A DNA stretch of 64,000 nt from Anaeromassilibacillus sp001305115 (GCA_042854365.1 AP031437.1:2170001-2234000); one strand, 5' to 3'; positions 30,619-38,612 are shown, numbered from the stretch's first letter. Notes: a model not told the origin generated them from the sequence alone. Made by a program: numbers and translations.

Positions 30619-31527
30619 TCATTCCTCCCCTCCGTCTTCCGCCTCATCTTCTATATACTTCCAATGAAAACCATGATATGCCCGGCCAGTCTTACATGCT
30701 CTAACTACGCAAGAACCATTTACAGAGTTGGGGTTGACTGACCTCTGTGCGGCCATCGTGGAAGGATAAACACACCCTGTTTCAATGCACAACACAGATT
30801 TTCTTCCATAGGTCAATCCTCTTCCCTTATCTGCCCGCCTCGCCATCGCACCAACCAGTGAGACACCTAATCCAGTCTCTTCGGCTATCTCCTTATATGT
30901 CATCTTCTTATCTAATAGCTCTCCGACACGCTCCCTCTCGCCGTCCGTTATATGGCGATTTGCAAAAGGCATCCCTTCTTCCTTGAGAATCCTTGAGATG
31001 GTTGACGGCTTAAACCCAACCGATAGGGCTATTTCCTGCCGGGTCTTTCCCATTTTTCTTAGTTTCAAAATCTCATCGCGTATGCTCTGATTAACTTGTC
31101 GCTGTCGATGACGCTGATTTTTCTTGAGGATATTCTTCAATGCAGAATCGCTCATACAATATTTTCGACATATATCCTTGCGCAGCATCCCATCATCATA
31201 ATCAGAAAGGATATTCACCACTTCATTCTCTGATATATACCTGCGTGAAGGTTTTACCAAGTCAATAAGTCCATGGTTAAAAAGAAGGTTATAACATTTA
31301 TCTCTAGTCATGCCGAACTTCTGCGCTAATTCTGGACAACTATAAATGCCCGGATTGCACTTAACGAACTCAAGCAGAGGTTCCCTCTCTTCTCTTAACC
31401 TTTCATATCGTCCTTTGAAATCGAAGCCTATGGCATTAAGACGGGCAATCTGCTCATCACTTAATTGTCCATCACGATACTTTTCTCTAAGGACTTTAGT
31501 AATCCACTGCATTCTCCCAGTACTCAC
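30619..31527 (-). CDS. Helicase-associated + HTH + NUMOD-like DNA-binding protein
   Basis: 302 residues. Starts ATG 31527, overlapping the helicase stop by four bases (ATGA). Residues 7-36 match the helicase-associated domain normally found at the C-terminus of actinobacterial helicases (W-I-T-K-V-L-R-E-K-Y-R-D-G-Q-L, then L-N-A-I-G-F-D-F). Several helix-turn-helix units follow (G-M-T-R-D-K-C-Y, T-R-Q-E-I-A-L-S-V-G-F, T-Y-K-E-I-A-E-E-T-G). The end resembles a NUMOD1 module of homing endonucleases (V-L-C-I-E-T-G-C-V-Y-P-S, Y-H-G-F-H-W-K-Y) but no nuclease domain is present. GC about 42%. Possibly made by invasion of a homing-type DNA-binding segment. Confidence 0.75.
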   Translation of the reverse strand: MSTGRMQWITKVLREKYRDGQLSDEQIARLNAIGFDFKGRYERLREEREPLLEFVKCNPGIYSCPELAQKFGMTRDKCYNLLFNHGLIDLVKPSRRYISENEVVNILSDYDDGMLRKDICRKYCMSDSALKNILKKNQRHRQRQVNQSIRDEILKLRKMGKTRQEIALSVGFKPSTISRILKEEGMPFANRHITDGERERVGELLDKKMTYKEIAEETGLGVSLVGAMARRADKGRGLTYGRKSVLCIETGCVYPSTMAAQRSVNPNSVNGSCVVRACKTGRAYHGFHWKYIEDEAEDGGEE

Positions 31528-32831
31528 AATGACCCGCCATTCATCTCCGCAATCTCCTCAAGGAAGGCAATCTTATCGTCGATGCTCATCTTCGGATTCA
31601 ATGCCTCGCGAAGTTCAGCCGCGAGTTCGCGCGGGTCCTTAATCTCGTCGATGACCTCGAACTCCTTCGGGTCGTGAACCGGCTTCTCGCCACATTCCGT
31701 CATCTCACCATATGCGCGTTCCAAGCGCTCCTGCATCCCGGTGATACCGCCGAGTGAGCCGAAGTTGTTGCAGAGGTCGAACACGAGCGGCGTTCCGTTG
31801 TTGCCAGAGGAAAGGGCACGACCGAGCTGTTGGTGAAAGATGACGGGCGACTTCGTGGGACGCACCATCACGATAGCGTCGATGCCGCTGATGTGGACGG
31901 CCTCATTGAGTTGGTTGATGCAGTAGAGCACCTTGAGTGCATCACTGTCATCCTCTTTGAACTTCTTAAAGTCCTTTGAGCTATTTGGGTCTGCACTGGT
32001 CGTCTTGTAGACGTGGATGTCCTCGTTCACGCCACGGAACCATTCATGGCTCAACGCCATGAACTCTTGCAGCTTCTCATTGTTGGGGCAGAACACGATT
32101 ATCTTTGCATCGCTCTTCTTCAAGTGCTTCGCGATGGCCGTGTCAACCCCTCCGGCATCTTGTAACGAGCGGCGCAACTCCTCGTACTTCTTCGTGAACT
32201 TCGAGTATTTCTTCTTGTCTTTGACCTTCTCGATGGAGACCTTCAACTCTCCCAATTCCTTGGGCGCATCATAGAGTGCGATGACGTACTTCGGGATGGG
32301 TAGGATTCCGCGAAGCCAAGCCTCCTCAAGCTCCATACTGCTGGCGATGTTGCCCGCGAAAATCTCATCGGCCATGTCGCGCCCGTCATCCGAGAAGCGA
32401 ATCGGGGTCGCGCTGAAACCGACCAGCTTCGCATCGGGGCTGCCGTCGATGAACCACTGGACACCCTTGCTCCACTCCGGTGCCCCGCAATGATGGAACT
32501 CGTCTAGGATGATGTAGTCATACTGTAAAGTTACATGCTCGCTCCTTGCATGTACCATCGCAGCGGAGTACGTCTTGAATTGCAGGTTATCTGGATGGAA
32601 GCCCGGTGCTATCTTCTCAAGGTTGTCCATCTGGTCGATGAACATGTAGTCATTCGTCCCGAGGAGCAGGAAGCGCTTATCGGGGTTGTCCTGAACCAGC
32701 TTCGCGATTATGACAAACTTGCCTGTACCCGTCGGTTGGATGACGCAGGCACGGTCGCTCTGCGAGAGCATATCGCGCAATTTGTCATAGGCAATCTGGT
32801 TGTGCGGGTAAAGCTCGATTTGGGAATCCAT
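31524..32831 (-). CDS. DEAD/DEAH-box superfamily 2 helicase
   Basis: 435 residues. ATG 32831 has AAAGGAC nine bases upstream; the longer frame has no site. Motif I is QPTGTGKF (K38) with Phe where Ser/Thr is usual; motif II is D110-E-F-H-H; motif III FSATP; motif VI QQLGRALS. The pattern is of stand-alone DNA helicases common in actinobacterial mobile elements. The usual C-terminal helicase-associated domain is missing here and begins the next gene. It could unwind DNA at transfer or replication, but the odd motif I may weaken ATP use. Confidence 0.88.
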   Translation of the reverse strand: MDSQIELYPHNQIAYDKLRDMLSQSDRACVIQPTGTGKFVIIAKLVQDNPDKRFLLLGTNDYMFIDQMDNLEKIAPGFHPDNLQFKTYSAAMVHARSEHVTLQYDYIILDEFHHCGAPEWSKGVQWFIDGSPDAKLVGFSATPIRFSDDGRDMADEIFAGNIASSMELEEAWLRGILPIPKYVIALYDAPKELGELKVSIEKVKDKKKYSKFTKKYEELRRSLQDAGGVDTAIAKHLKKSDAKIIVFCPNNEKLQEFMALSHEWFRGVNEDIHVYKTTSADPNSSKDFKKFKEDDSDALKVLYCINQLNEAVHISGIDAIVMVRPTKSPVIFHQQLGRALSSGNNGTPLVFDLCNNFGSLGGITGMQERLERAYGEMTECGEKPVHDPKEFEVIDEIKDPRELAAELREALNPKMSIDDKIAFLEEIAEMNGGSL

Positions 32832-32860
32832 GTCAGTTGTCCTTTCTGTCCTTGATTTTC

Positions 32861-33079
32861 TTACATCCAATATAGGACTTTGCGTTCGCAGTGCGGGCAC
32901 TTCGCCGGTAACCCGGCGAGTACGCGACGCTCGTTCAGGTTGAAGCCGTGGATGAACGTGTGGCCGCATTTGGAGCACTCATACCAACACTCGACTGCAT
33001 CGCACTTCTTGTTGTACTTACCCTTGCACTTGACGGTGCAGAACGCATCGTCCTTCGGTTGGATGGTGAGCATTAGCAT
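32861..33079 (-). CDS. Small zinc-ribbon protein
   Basis: 72 residues from ATG 33079. Eight-Cys type sequence: C-T-V-K-C, C-D, C-W-Y-E-C-S-K-C-G-H and C-P-H-C-E. Likely binds one or two zinc ions. Lies between helicase and XRE regulator in the mobilization operon. Role unknown. Confidence 0.7.
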   Translation of the reverse strand: MLMLTIQPKDDAFCTVKCKGKYNKKCDAVECWYECSKCGHTFIHGFNLNERRVLAGLPAKCPHCERKVLYWM

Positions 33080-33089
33080 CACTTCTCTT

Positions 33090-33524
33090 CTAATCAAACG
33101 TATAGGTGTCTTTCCAATCTTGATACTCCTCTTCGGTTATCTCGCCATCTTGCAATTTGAAAGACATCCAGAACCACTCATTCATCGCCTCCTGCATCTT
33201 CTCACTTCCTCCTCCGACAAGCCCACAACAAGTTATGAAGATGCCGAGCTGGTCTTCCGCCCTGAACAAAGCATGAAGCAACTCAAGTTCAGTCGCGATA
33301 TTGCATGTGTCAAGAGATTCAGGCGGAACACCGAGAGCTTTGGCAATCTTCGTTATGCTATCTATCTTGGGATAACGAGCACCAAGCTCATAGCTTCTCA
33401 GCGAAGATTCGCTGAGACCGCTAAGTTCTGCCAACTCCTTTTGGGTGAGGTTACGCCTCTCCCGTAAAGTTCTGATGCTTCTTCCCATCGCCGATGCCCT
33501 ATCTTCAAGAATCCTCATCCTCAA
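33090..33524 (-). CDS. XRE-family regulator
   Basis: 144 residues (start ATG 33524 with GAGGAG upstream, overlapping mobC by 20 bases; ATG 33488 is also possible). The HTH covers about residues 17-70: I-R-T-L-R-E-R-R-N-L-T-Q-K-E-L-A, S-E-S-S-L-R-S-Y-E, P-K-I-D-S-I. The C-terminal part is an acidic helix region with W-F-W and W-K-D-T-Y-T-F-D. Probably controls the mobilization operon, possibly through the AT-rich repeated operators. Inference. Confidence 0.82.
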   Translation of the reverse strand: MRMRILEDRASAMGRSIRTLRERRNLTQKELAELSGLSESSLRSYELGARYPKIDSITKIAKALGVPPESLDTCNIATELELLHALFRAEDQLGIFITCCGLVGGGSEKMQEAMNEWFWMSFKLQDGEITEEEYQDWKDTYTFD

Positions 33525-33921
33525 ACTCCTCTTCCATATCGTCGTCTATCTCCAAATTGACTACGATGTTTCCTTTCCGTGCCTCCTCCGCTATCGAGGA
33601 TAGCGCCGCTTGAGTTTCTGCGAACACATTTCTCTCATTGTCTAATGTCGGTATGACATGGTTCTCGTTGAAGGCATCAAGTCCGTAGGTATTGCAGAAC
33701 TTCATGAGCTGGTTCAGGTTCACCCCGTGCTTGTGCAACTCGAAGAGCGTCTTGCTGAGAACCGAGGTGTCGATGACGTTGATGGTCAGGTTGTCTGAGT
33801 GGATGAGCGAGCTGCGCACGAAATCGGAAACGGTCAGACCGACTTTCTTGGCTTTGCGTTTTAGGATTTCTTTCTCTCTTGTTGTCAAACGCAACTCGAA
33901 GCGACTTGTCTTGTAGTCCAA
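33505..33921 (-). CDS. MobC-like relaxosome protein
   Basis: 138 residues from TTG 33921; GAAAGGGGG lies ten bases before it. Pattern R-L-T-T-R-E-K-E-I-L-K-R-K-A-K-K-V-G-L-T with S-D-F-V-R and later H-G-V-N-L-N-Q-L-M-K, typical of the MobC/ribbon-helix-helix relaxosome family. It binds near oriT and helps the relaxase melt DNA. An acidic end (D-D-D-M-E-E-E-F-E-D-E-D) is present. First gene of the mobilization operon, next to the hairpin array. Confidence 0.85.
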   Translation of the reverse strand: MDYKTSRFELRLTTREKEILKRKAKKVGLTVSDFVRSSLIHSDNLTINVIDTSVLSKTLFELHKHGVNLNQLMKFCNTYGLDAFNENHVIPTLDNERNVFAETQAALSSIAEEARKGNIVVNLEIDDDMEEEFEDEDS

Positions 33922-33955
33922 AATCGAACAACCCCCTTTCAAAGGAAACAAAACT

Positions 33956-34339
33956 GAAACGGTGCCGCCGCCGTTTCTTGTTTTGACTTATAGCGAAAAG
34001 CCGCCTTTTCGCCGGTTGGAGAACGGTGGTCTGGTGCCTATCTTTAGGTACCTGATTATCGGTCGAGAACCCCCTTTCGGGTAGGCTCCTAAAGCCGTCC
34101 GAAAGCAAGATAGAAGGGGCTGTACAAGTGCGGTTTTGCCGCACTTGTACGGACACTTCTCACATCTTGCAACTCGAAGAGCGACCTTGGTCGGTGAGCA
34201 CTGCTATTGTAGCAGTGCGAGAGCCTTCCCGGACGGGAAATAGGGGTGCCGCCGCCCCTATTTTCTGGCCGGGAAGGCGGTGTCTCCCGGAGCTTGCGGA
34301 GGGAGACAGAAAGGTGGGGTGCCGCCGCCCCACCTTTCT
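33956..34339. other. Hairpin array, candidate oriT / single-strand origin
   Basis: No convincing gene from 33922 to 34577. This stretch is full of inverted repeats: GAAACGG/CCGTTTC (33956-33977), GCGAAAAG/CTTTTCGC (33993-34012), GGTGCCTA/TAGGTACC (34033-34052), a perfect 12-bp stem GTACAAGTGCGG with loop TTTTG (34122-34150), GCACTGCTA/TAGCAGTGC (34198-34218), a nested hairpin at 34223-34278, TGTCTCCC/GGGAGACA (34281-34308) and a 12-bp stem at 34308-34339. Three of them share the exact loop TGCCGCCG (33963-33970, 34247-34254, 34320-34327). It lies directly upstream of mobC and relaxase. The rest, 34340-34577, shows nothing clear. Confidence 0.6.
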
Positions 34340-34577
34340 TAAATCCGCGAAACGCAGACAGATGATTTGGTTTTCCCGACTTGGCAGTCATGTATTTTCA
34401 GACGCTTGCAAACGGATGGATGCACTGCGCCTCGGCATGGGAACGCCGCCCCGCGAAACGGCAATCGTTCGGATGTCTGATTCGGCTGCGCCGTTTTCAG
34501 GATGGCGGTGAATCGGATTATACGAAAAGCGGTGACGCGAGGCGGCGAATCTCAGAAATCGGTCTCAGATAATTGGG

Positions 34578-34904
34578 TTAGCAAAAATTACTGACGTACC
34601 AATGGCCATTCTCGACCACGATGCTGCTCCTGCCGAAATCGACATCGACGAAGATGCCGTCATCCTCGATGACGCGGATGTCCACGCCGTCGAAGAAGTC
34701 ATAGTAATCAACGATGTCGCTGTGAAGCTCATCCACGCACATGTCGCAGACGACCTTGCCGTTGGACTTATCGTAGATGAGGAACCCATCGTACTTCTCA
34801 GGGTCGGTGACGTAAGTGTCGAAGTCGATGATGCCGTTCTCGGTCTTCTCTGCGAAGCTGTTCAACATGCCGATGATGAAAACGGGTGCGTAATCGTGAA
34901 ACAT
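34578..34904 (-). CDS. Unknown acidic protein
   Basis: 108 residues from ATG 34904, with GAAAGGAC eight bases upstream. Pattern F-L-I-Y-D-K-S-N-G-K-V-V-C-D-M-C-V-D, then an alternating strand region rich in Asp and Val, ending H-W-Y-V-S-N-F-C. Net charge very negative; a DNA-mimic role is possible but only a guess. Confidence 0.7.
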   Translation of the reverse strand: MFHDYAPVFIIGMLNSFAEKTENGIIDFDTYVTDPEKYDGFLIYDKSNGKVVCDMCVDELHSDIVDYYDFFDGVDIRVIEDDGIFVDVDFGRSSIVVENGHWYVSNFC

Positions 34905-34929
34905 GCGATGTCCTTTCAGAATCAACCTG

Positions 34930-35415
34930 TTACTTGTCGAGGGCTTCGGCGAAGACGCAGCAGCGGTAGCCCGCGCTCGACATGTCGCCCTCCTTGGGCG
35001 GGTCGTTGTGCTTGTAGAGCACAGCACGCCTTCCGAGCCAGTAGTCCGTACCGTCATCGTTCTTCTTGGCCCACAGCCATTCGGTCACCTTGCCGTATCG
35101 GAAATCTCCGATGAGCGGAGACGGAATCGTCTCGTCCTCGTCCTTCCCGAACGTGCGGTAGGTGATTTCGTATTTGTCGGAATTGGCTTTCGTGGGGACT
35201 CGCTTCACGCCGACGATGGTGCAGTGAATCTTGGTCGCCATCGCCACGCGATAGGCTAGGTTGTTCTCATCCTCGGCATCGACGATTGCCCTTGCGCATA
35301 GACCTACTTCTACGGGTCTGGGTTGACGGCCCTTCTCGATGGCGGCGGTCATGTAAGCCGTTGGAAGAATCTCGCGATAGCGTTGGTCGGTCATCTTGTT
35401 CTTGCGCTCGTCCAT
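34930..35415 (-). CDS. Unknown mobile-element protein
   Basis: 161 residues, ATG 35415 after AAGGGAG. Contains L-C-A-R-A-I-V-D-A-E-D-E-N-N-L-A-Y-R, I-T-Y-R-T-F-G-K and a Cys pair near the end (Y-R-C-C-V). No domain recognised. Runs in a minus-strand group with IHF. Confidence 0.7.
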   Translation of the reverse strand: MDERKNKMTDQRYREILPTAYMTAAIEKGRQPRPVEVGLCARAIVDAEDENNLAYRVAMATKIHCTIVGVKRVPTKANSDKYEITYRTFGKDEDETIPSPLIGDFRYGKVTEWLWAKKNDDGTDYWLGRRAVLYKHNDPPKEGDMSSAGYRCCVFAEALDK

Positions 35416-35480
35416 ATTGCGTCTCCCTTCGTCGCGGACGGCTGATATGGGAAACCGCCCACACGGGCTGCTCCATATTC

Positions 35481-35801
35481 CTACTTCAACTTCGCGACCA
35501 ACTCGACGATTCCCTCGCGCTGTCGGCTACCGAGACCCTGCACGCGTCGGTTCTCCGCGATGCCGAGCTTGCGCATGATGTCATCGGCCTTCGCCTTGCC
35601 GATGCCGGGGATGCACATCAGGAACTCGTGGACGCGGATGCGCTTGGCGCGGTCATCATCGAGGGCGTCGGCAAGGGAAAGCTCCCCCTTCTTCACGAGT
35701 TCCTTGAACTCCATGCGCTCGCGCCGCGCAGCCAAGGAGCGCTCAAGTGCGGCCTTGCGCTTCTCCTCAGTCATCTCGGGCAGGTGGTTGTCGTTCTCCA
35801 T
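35481..35801 (-). CDS. mihF: Actinobacterial integration host factor
   Basis: 106 residues, ATG 35801 after AAGGAGAT. Matches the actinobacterial IHF family over its length: L-P-E-M-T-E-E-K-R-K-A-A-L-E-R, A-R-R-E-R, K-x-G-E-L-S-L-A-D-A-L, then C-I-P-G-I-G-K-A-K-A-D-D-I-M helix-hairpin-helix and R-R-V-Q-G-L-G-S-R-Q. It binds and bends or constrains DNA and aids site-specific recombination. An element-borne copy suggests local DNA architecture for oriT, replication or integration. It is also the strongest taxonomic marker in the window. Confidence 0.93.
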   Translation of the reverse strand: MENDNHLPEMTEEKRKAALERSLAARRERMEFKELVKKGELSLADALDDDRAKRIRVHEFLMCIPGIGKAKADDIMRKLGIAENRRVQGLGSRQREGIVELVAKLK

Positions 35802-35811
35802 TTCTATCTCC

Positions 35812-36069
35812 TTACTCTCCGGTCTTGCCGGTTCGCTTGTTCTCAGATGCCGCCTTGCGCAAACGCCAGCGGCGGTTCGAGATGGACTTCATCGAGCGCT
35901 TGATGATTGGTGAAAGCTCGCTATCGGGAATCCTTTGGATGAGAACCAGCTTGTCCTCGTCATCCGTCCACCTTCGCCGCTCGTACTTGAAGGCGGTCTG
36001 TGCGTAGTAGCGCTTGTGCTCGGCGCGTTTGCGGTCATGCCGCTCCGATGCACTCAGGCTCTTCCTCAC
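35812..36069 (-). CDS. Small SANT/Myb-like DNA-binding protein
   Basis: 85 residues with GTG start at 36069 (GGGAGGT upstream). Basic N-terminus, then R-R-W-T-D-D-E-D-K-L-V-L-I, P-D-S-E-L-S-P-I-I-K-R-S and S-N-R-R-W-R-L-R-K. Same plan as the protein at 27166. Next to the IHF gene. Likely DNA-binding accessory factor. Confidence 0.72.
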   Translation of the reverse strand: MRKSLSASERHDRKRAEHKRYYAQTAFKYERRRWTDDEDKLVLIQRIPDSELSPIIKRSMKSISNRRWRLRKAASENKRTGKTGE

Positions 36070-36082
36070 ATCGCACCTCCCA

Positions 36083-36490
36083 TTATGTGGCGGCGATGAG
36101 GGCGAGCCTCACGCTCTTGAATCCGACATCACCGGTACACGCAATCTGAACCGCAATGTCCTTCAAATCGCAACCAGCGTATCGAGCAAGTGCCCGTACC
36201 GCGTCGGTCTGCTCCTTGGCGATGTAGCCCATGTGACCGAAGAACTCTCCACGCGCAAGGACCTCGATTGCCTGTGGGTCGAACTTGTTCCCCGGTTCCG
36301 ACTTCAACTGGGCATAGGTGTTCAAATGCCCCTGCACCGCATCACGACGCTGACAGGCTTCTACTTCCCGCCAACGTGCCGTCATATCTTCTCCGAACGC
36401 ACACCCACGCGCCGTCGCCGCAAGGATGTACACATCGCCCGTTGGGTTGGGGACTTTGATGATGCCTTCATCCATAACCTCGACGGCCAT
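36083..36490 (-). CDS. HIRAN-like domain protein
   Basis: 135 residues from ATG 36490, two bases past the upstream stop; the longer open frame is a shadow of that gene. Residues 60-120 have the HIRAN-type pattern: P-G-N-K-F-D-P-Q-A-I-E-V, G-E-F-F-G-H-M-G-Y-I-A-K-E-Q-T-D-A-V. HIRAN domains bind DNA 3' ends or damaged DNA. Assignment moderate. Confidence 0.68.
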   Translation of the reverse strand: MAVEVMDEGIIKVPNPTGDVYILAATARGCAFGEDMTARWREVEACQRRDAVQGHLNTYAQLKSEPGNKFDPQAIEVLARGEFFGHMGYIAKEQTDAVRALARYAGCDLKDIAVQIACTGDVGFKSVRLALIAAT

Positions 36491-36492
36491 CT

Positions 36493-36987
36493 CTACGCCG
36501 TCCACTTCTTGACCTCGACCACATCGTAGGTGGCGGCGAAACCGCTGGCCTTCGCACCGAGGGTGAGCGCGTCGCAGACGGCCACCGCCTTGTCGAATGA
36601 CTCGCACCACGCGACGGCCACGCCGCCGACCACCATCACGACGTAAATCTTGTCGAGCTTCGCATCTGCCGTTGTCGCCATGTCGGCTCCTTTCGCTTCG
36701 TCCTTCTTGAACGGTTCCGTATATGCAGGTTTCTCTTTCGTCTGTTGCGCCTTCGCCTTGGGCCGCACCTTCTCCTTCATCGCCTCCAAGATTCGCGCGT
36801 CCATCTCGGCGCACCAATCGGTATAGACCTTGATGGCATCCTTGTTGGTGGCGCAGTTGAACATGCGCCGGTCCATCTTGCCGTCGGGCATCTGATACGT
36901 GCCCATGTAGGTCGCCCCATGAGTCGGGCCGTAGAGCTTGCCGCGCCCGCCCGGTTGGTTGAATATGGGCTTATCGGGCTTCGACAT
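36493..36987 (-). CDS. Unknown protein with arm/AP2-like N-terminus
   Basis: 164 residues, ATG 36987 after GGAGGAG. Residues 20-65 (Y-M-G-T-Y-Q-M-P-D-G-K-M-D-R-R-M-F, K-D-A-I-K-V-Y-T-D-W) resemble the DNA-contacting three-stranded arm of integrases or AP2 domains. A Lys/Glu linker and a second small alpha/beta segment (Y-V-V-M-V-V-G-G-V-A-V-A) follow. It overlaps the upstream gene by 17 bases. Function unknown. Confidence 0.68.
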   Translation of the reverse strand: MSKPDKPIFNQPGGRGKLYGPTHGATYMGTYQMPDGKMDRRMFNCATNKDAIKVYTDWCAEMDARILEAMKEKVRPKAKAQQTKEKPAYTEPFKKDEAKGADMATTADAKLDKIYVVMVVGGVAVAWCESFDKAVAVCDALTLGAKASGFAATYDVVEVKKWTA

Positions 36988-37255
36988 CCGTCTCCTCCTT
37001 CACCTCGACCGCGACGCCCTCCTCGGCGGGCACGAGCCATGTTCGCCACTTGGATACGGCCACGCCCCCCTCGCGGTAGGCCGCGCGGAAGTTACAGACG
37101 ACGCAGGTGCGCCCATCGCCCCCGCGTGCCACGCCGATGACCGTGCCCAGACCGAACTTCTGGGAGAGGATTCGTCCACCGATGTGATAGCGGTTCCCGT
37201 AGGCATCGCGGGGGAGCGCATGGATGTACTTGTACACCCCGATTCGCTTTCCCAT
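36971..37255 (-). CDS. Unknown small protein
   Basis: 94 residues, ATG 37255. Central strands I-G-G-R-I-L, G-T-V-I-G-V-A-R-G-G and C-V-V-C-N-F give a beta-barrel impression, perhaps SH3-like. It ends in an acidic region whose DNA supplies the ribosome site for the next gene. Confidence 0.65.
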   Translation of the reverse strand: MGKRIGVYKYIHALPRDAYGNRYHIGGRILSQKFGLGTVIGVARGGDGRTCVVCNFRAAYREGGVAVSKWRTWLVPAEEGVAVEVKEETDVEAR

Positions 37256-37265
37256 CGCGCACCGC

Positions 37266-37481
37266 CTACGCGAACTCGGCTTCGAGGAGGCGGTTGATGA
37301 GGACGGTCATGTTCTCACCCGTCTCCACCTTGTGGTATTGGAGCTTCGTGTGCATGGACTTCGGGATGCGCACGTTAATGCACACCAGCTCATCGACTTC
37401 CGGCTGCGCATGCTGGATGGAGGCCTGCTGGCGCTTGGACTTCTTCGCGGAGGCCATGAAAGCGTTGCTGTTGTTAGACAT
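37266..37481 (-). CDS. ParB-like RHH partition partner
   Basis: 71 residues, ATG 37481 after AAGGAGAAG. The C-terminal 40 residues look like a ribbon-helix-helix (C-I-N-V-R-I-P-K-S-M-H-T-K-L, N-M-T-V-L-I-N-R-L-L). Starts inside the last codons of parA (eight-base overlap). Small RHH proteins after parA commonly bind the centromere site and stimulate the ATPase. Assigned by position plus fold. Confidence 0.75.
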   Translation of the reverse strand: MSNNSNAFMASAKKSKRQQASIQHAQPEVDELVCINVRIPKSMHTKLQYHKVETGENMTVLINRLLEAEFA

Positions 37482-38046
37482 ACTTCTTCTCCTTCTCATT
37501 GATGATGGAATCTGCCAGCTCCTCAAGAGCCGGGATGACGTGGCTGTGCGGGCTGTGCTCCGCGACCGACTTGCCCTCGGCTGCGGCTTGCGAAAGAGCC
37601 ACCGCACGGGGCACCTTCGCGATGACCGGAACCTGTTCGGAATCAAGGAACTCCACGAGCTGCTTATCGAGCTTACCGAACGCGTAGAAGTTGTTGACCA
37701 CGAGGCGTATCGTCGCGTCCGTGCCGGAGTCCTTGGCGATTTCGTAGGTGCGCATGGTCGGCTCGACATCGCGTGTGCTCGGGAGCATGGGGATGAGGAT
37801 GACATCGGCGGCGCGGCACCAATCGCCCATGCCGTCGTTCAGGACGCCAGCCGTATCGACAATCTGGTAATCGCAGGACTCGGCATAATCCGGGTCATCG
37901 CAGACCTCGTGAACGGAGCCGCCCTGCGGGTCGGTGGAGACGAACGCCACCGTGGAGCCTCGGCGCTCAAGCGCGAACGCCAGCTCGTCGGCGAGTGTGG
38001 TCTTGCCCACACCGCCCTTCTGGTTGAGGAACAGAATCGTGAACAT
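37474..38046 (-). CDS. parA: ParA-family partition ATPase
   Basis: 190 residues. ATG 38046 is preferred (AAAGGAC eight bases upstream) over ATG 38052. Deviant Walker A N8-QKGGVGKTT (K10 and K15), D-P-Q-G-G-S switch region, then a Walker B-like V-D-T-A-G. Short, without an N-terminal DNA-binding domain, as in small type Ib ParA proteins. Ensures segregation of the element when it exists as a circle or plasmid. Confidence 0.93.
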   Translation of the reverse strand: MFTILFLNQKGGVGKTTLADELAFALERRGSTVAFVSTDPQGGSVHEVCDDPDYAESCDYQIVDTAGVLNDGMGDWCRAADVILIPMLPSTRDVEPTMRTYEIAKDSGTDATIRLVVNNFYAFGKLDKQLVEFLDSEQVPVIAKVPRAVALSQAAAEGKSVAEHSPHSHVIPALEELADSIINEKEKKYV

Positions 38047-38098
38047 ATACATCAGTCCTTTCGTGTCTCTATTCATGAGTTGCTTAATCCGCCCGGTG

Positions 38099-38335
38099 TC
38101 ATTCGTTCATATGCCGCCAGTCCCCGCCGCGCTTGCCGTACTCCCGGCAAAGGGAGCGCACCGTCACGGCGTAGATGGTGAACAGCGCGGTGAACAGGAG
38201 CGCGACCGTGAGGACGCCGGGTGCGCTCAGGCCGATATAGCAGCCCAAGGCGAGGGAGACGATAGCGCCCATCGGTGCCGCAGCGGCCACCATGATGGCG
38301 AGGCCCCCGTCGATGGGGCGAGGGTTCCGGGCCAT
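38099..38335 (-). CDS. Small two-helix membrane protein
   Basis: 78 residues from ATG 38335 (AAGGGAGGG upstream). Two membrane helices (about 14-33 and 39-58) and a basic C-terminal end. One of three consecutive small membrane genes between ssb and parA. Possibly T4SS-related small subunits; not proven. Confidence 0.65.
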   Translation of the reverse strand: MARNPRPIDGGLAIMVAAAAPMGAIVSLALGCYIGLSAPGVLTVALLFTALFTIYAVTVRSLCREYGKRGGDWRHMNE

Positions 38336-38361
38336 ATGCCCTCCCTTGGACTTCATCCACA

Positions 38362-38589
38362 TCACTCCCCCCACCAGTCATCGGCCCCGTCGGGGTCGGC
38401 GGACGACGCGGCCTTGCAGAACGCGAGAGCGAAAAGGAGCAGGACGGCGATGACGGCCATCGCCGCCACGGCCCAAACCCAACCGCCCAGACGCCATGCG
38501 AGGACGGCGATGGCCGCGAACTCCACGAGGATGGTGGCCGGGACCCCGTATTCCACCATTCCGACCTTGACCTTATCCGAGATAGCCAT
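38362..38589 (-). CDS. Small two-helix membrane protein
   Basis: 75 residues, ATG 38589 after AAAGGTCC. Hydrophobic stretches at about 17-34 and 37-58, acidic C-terminus (D-G-A-D-D-W-W-G-E). Unknown. Confidence 0.65.
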   Translation of the reverse strand: MAISDKVKVGMVEYGVPATILVEFAAIAVLAWRLGGWVWAVAAMAVIAVLLLFALAFCKAASSADPDGADDWWGE

Positions 38590-38612
38590 ATGCGGGACCT
38601 TTCATAGAGATG

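Noticed and set aside
36491..36817. N-terminal extension of the HIRAN-like gene
   Set aside because: Arg/Gly-rich frame shadow of the gene at 36493-36987; start at 36490 fits the upstream stop.
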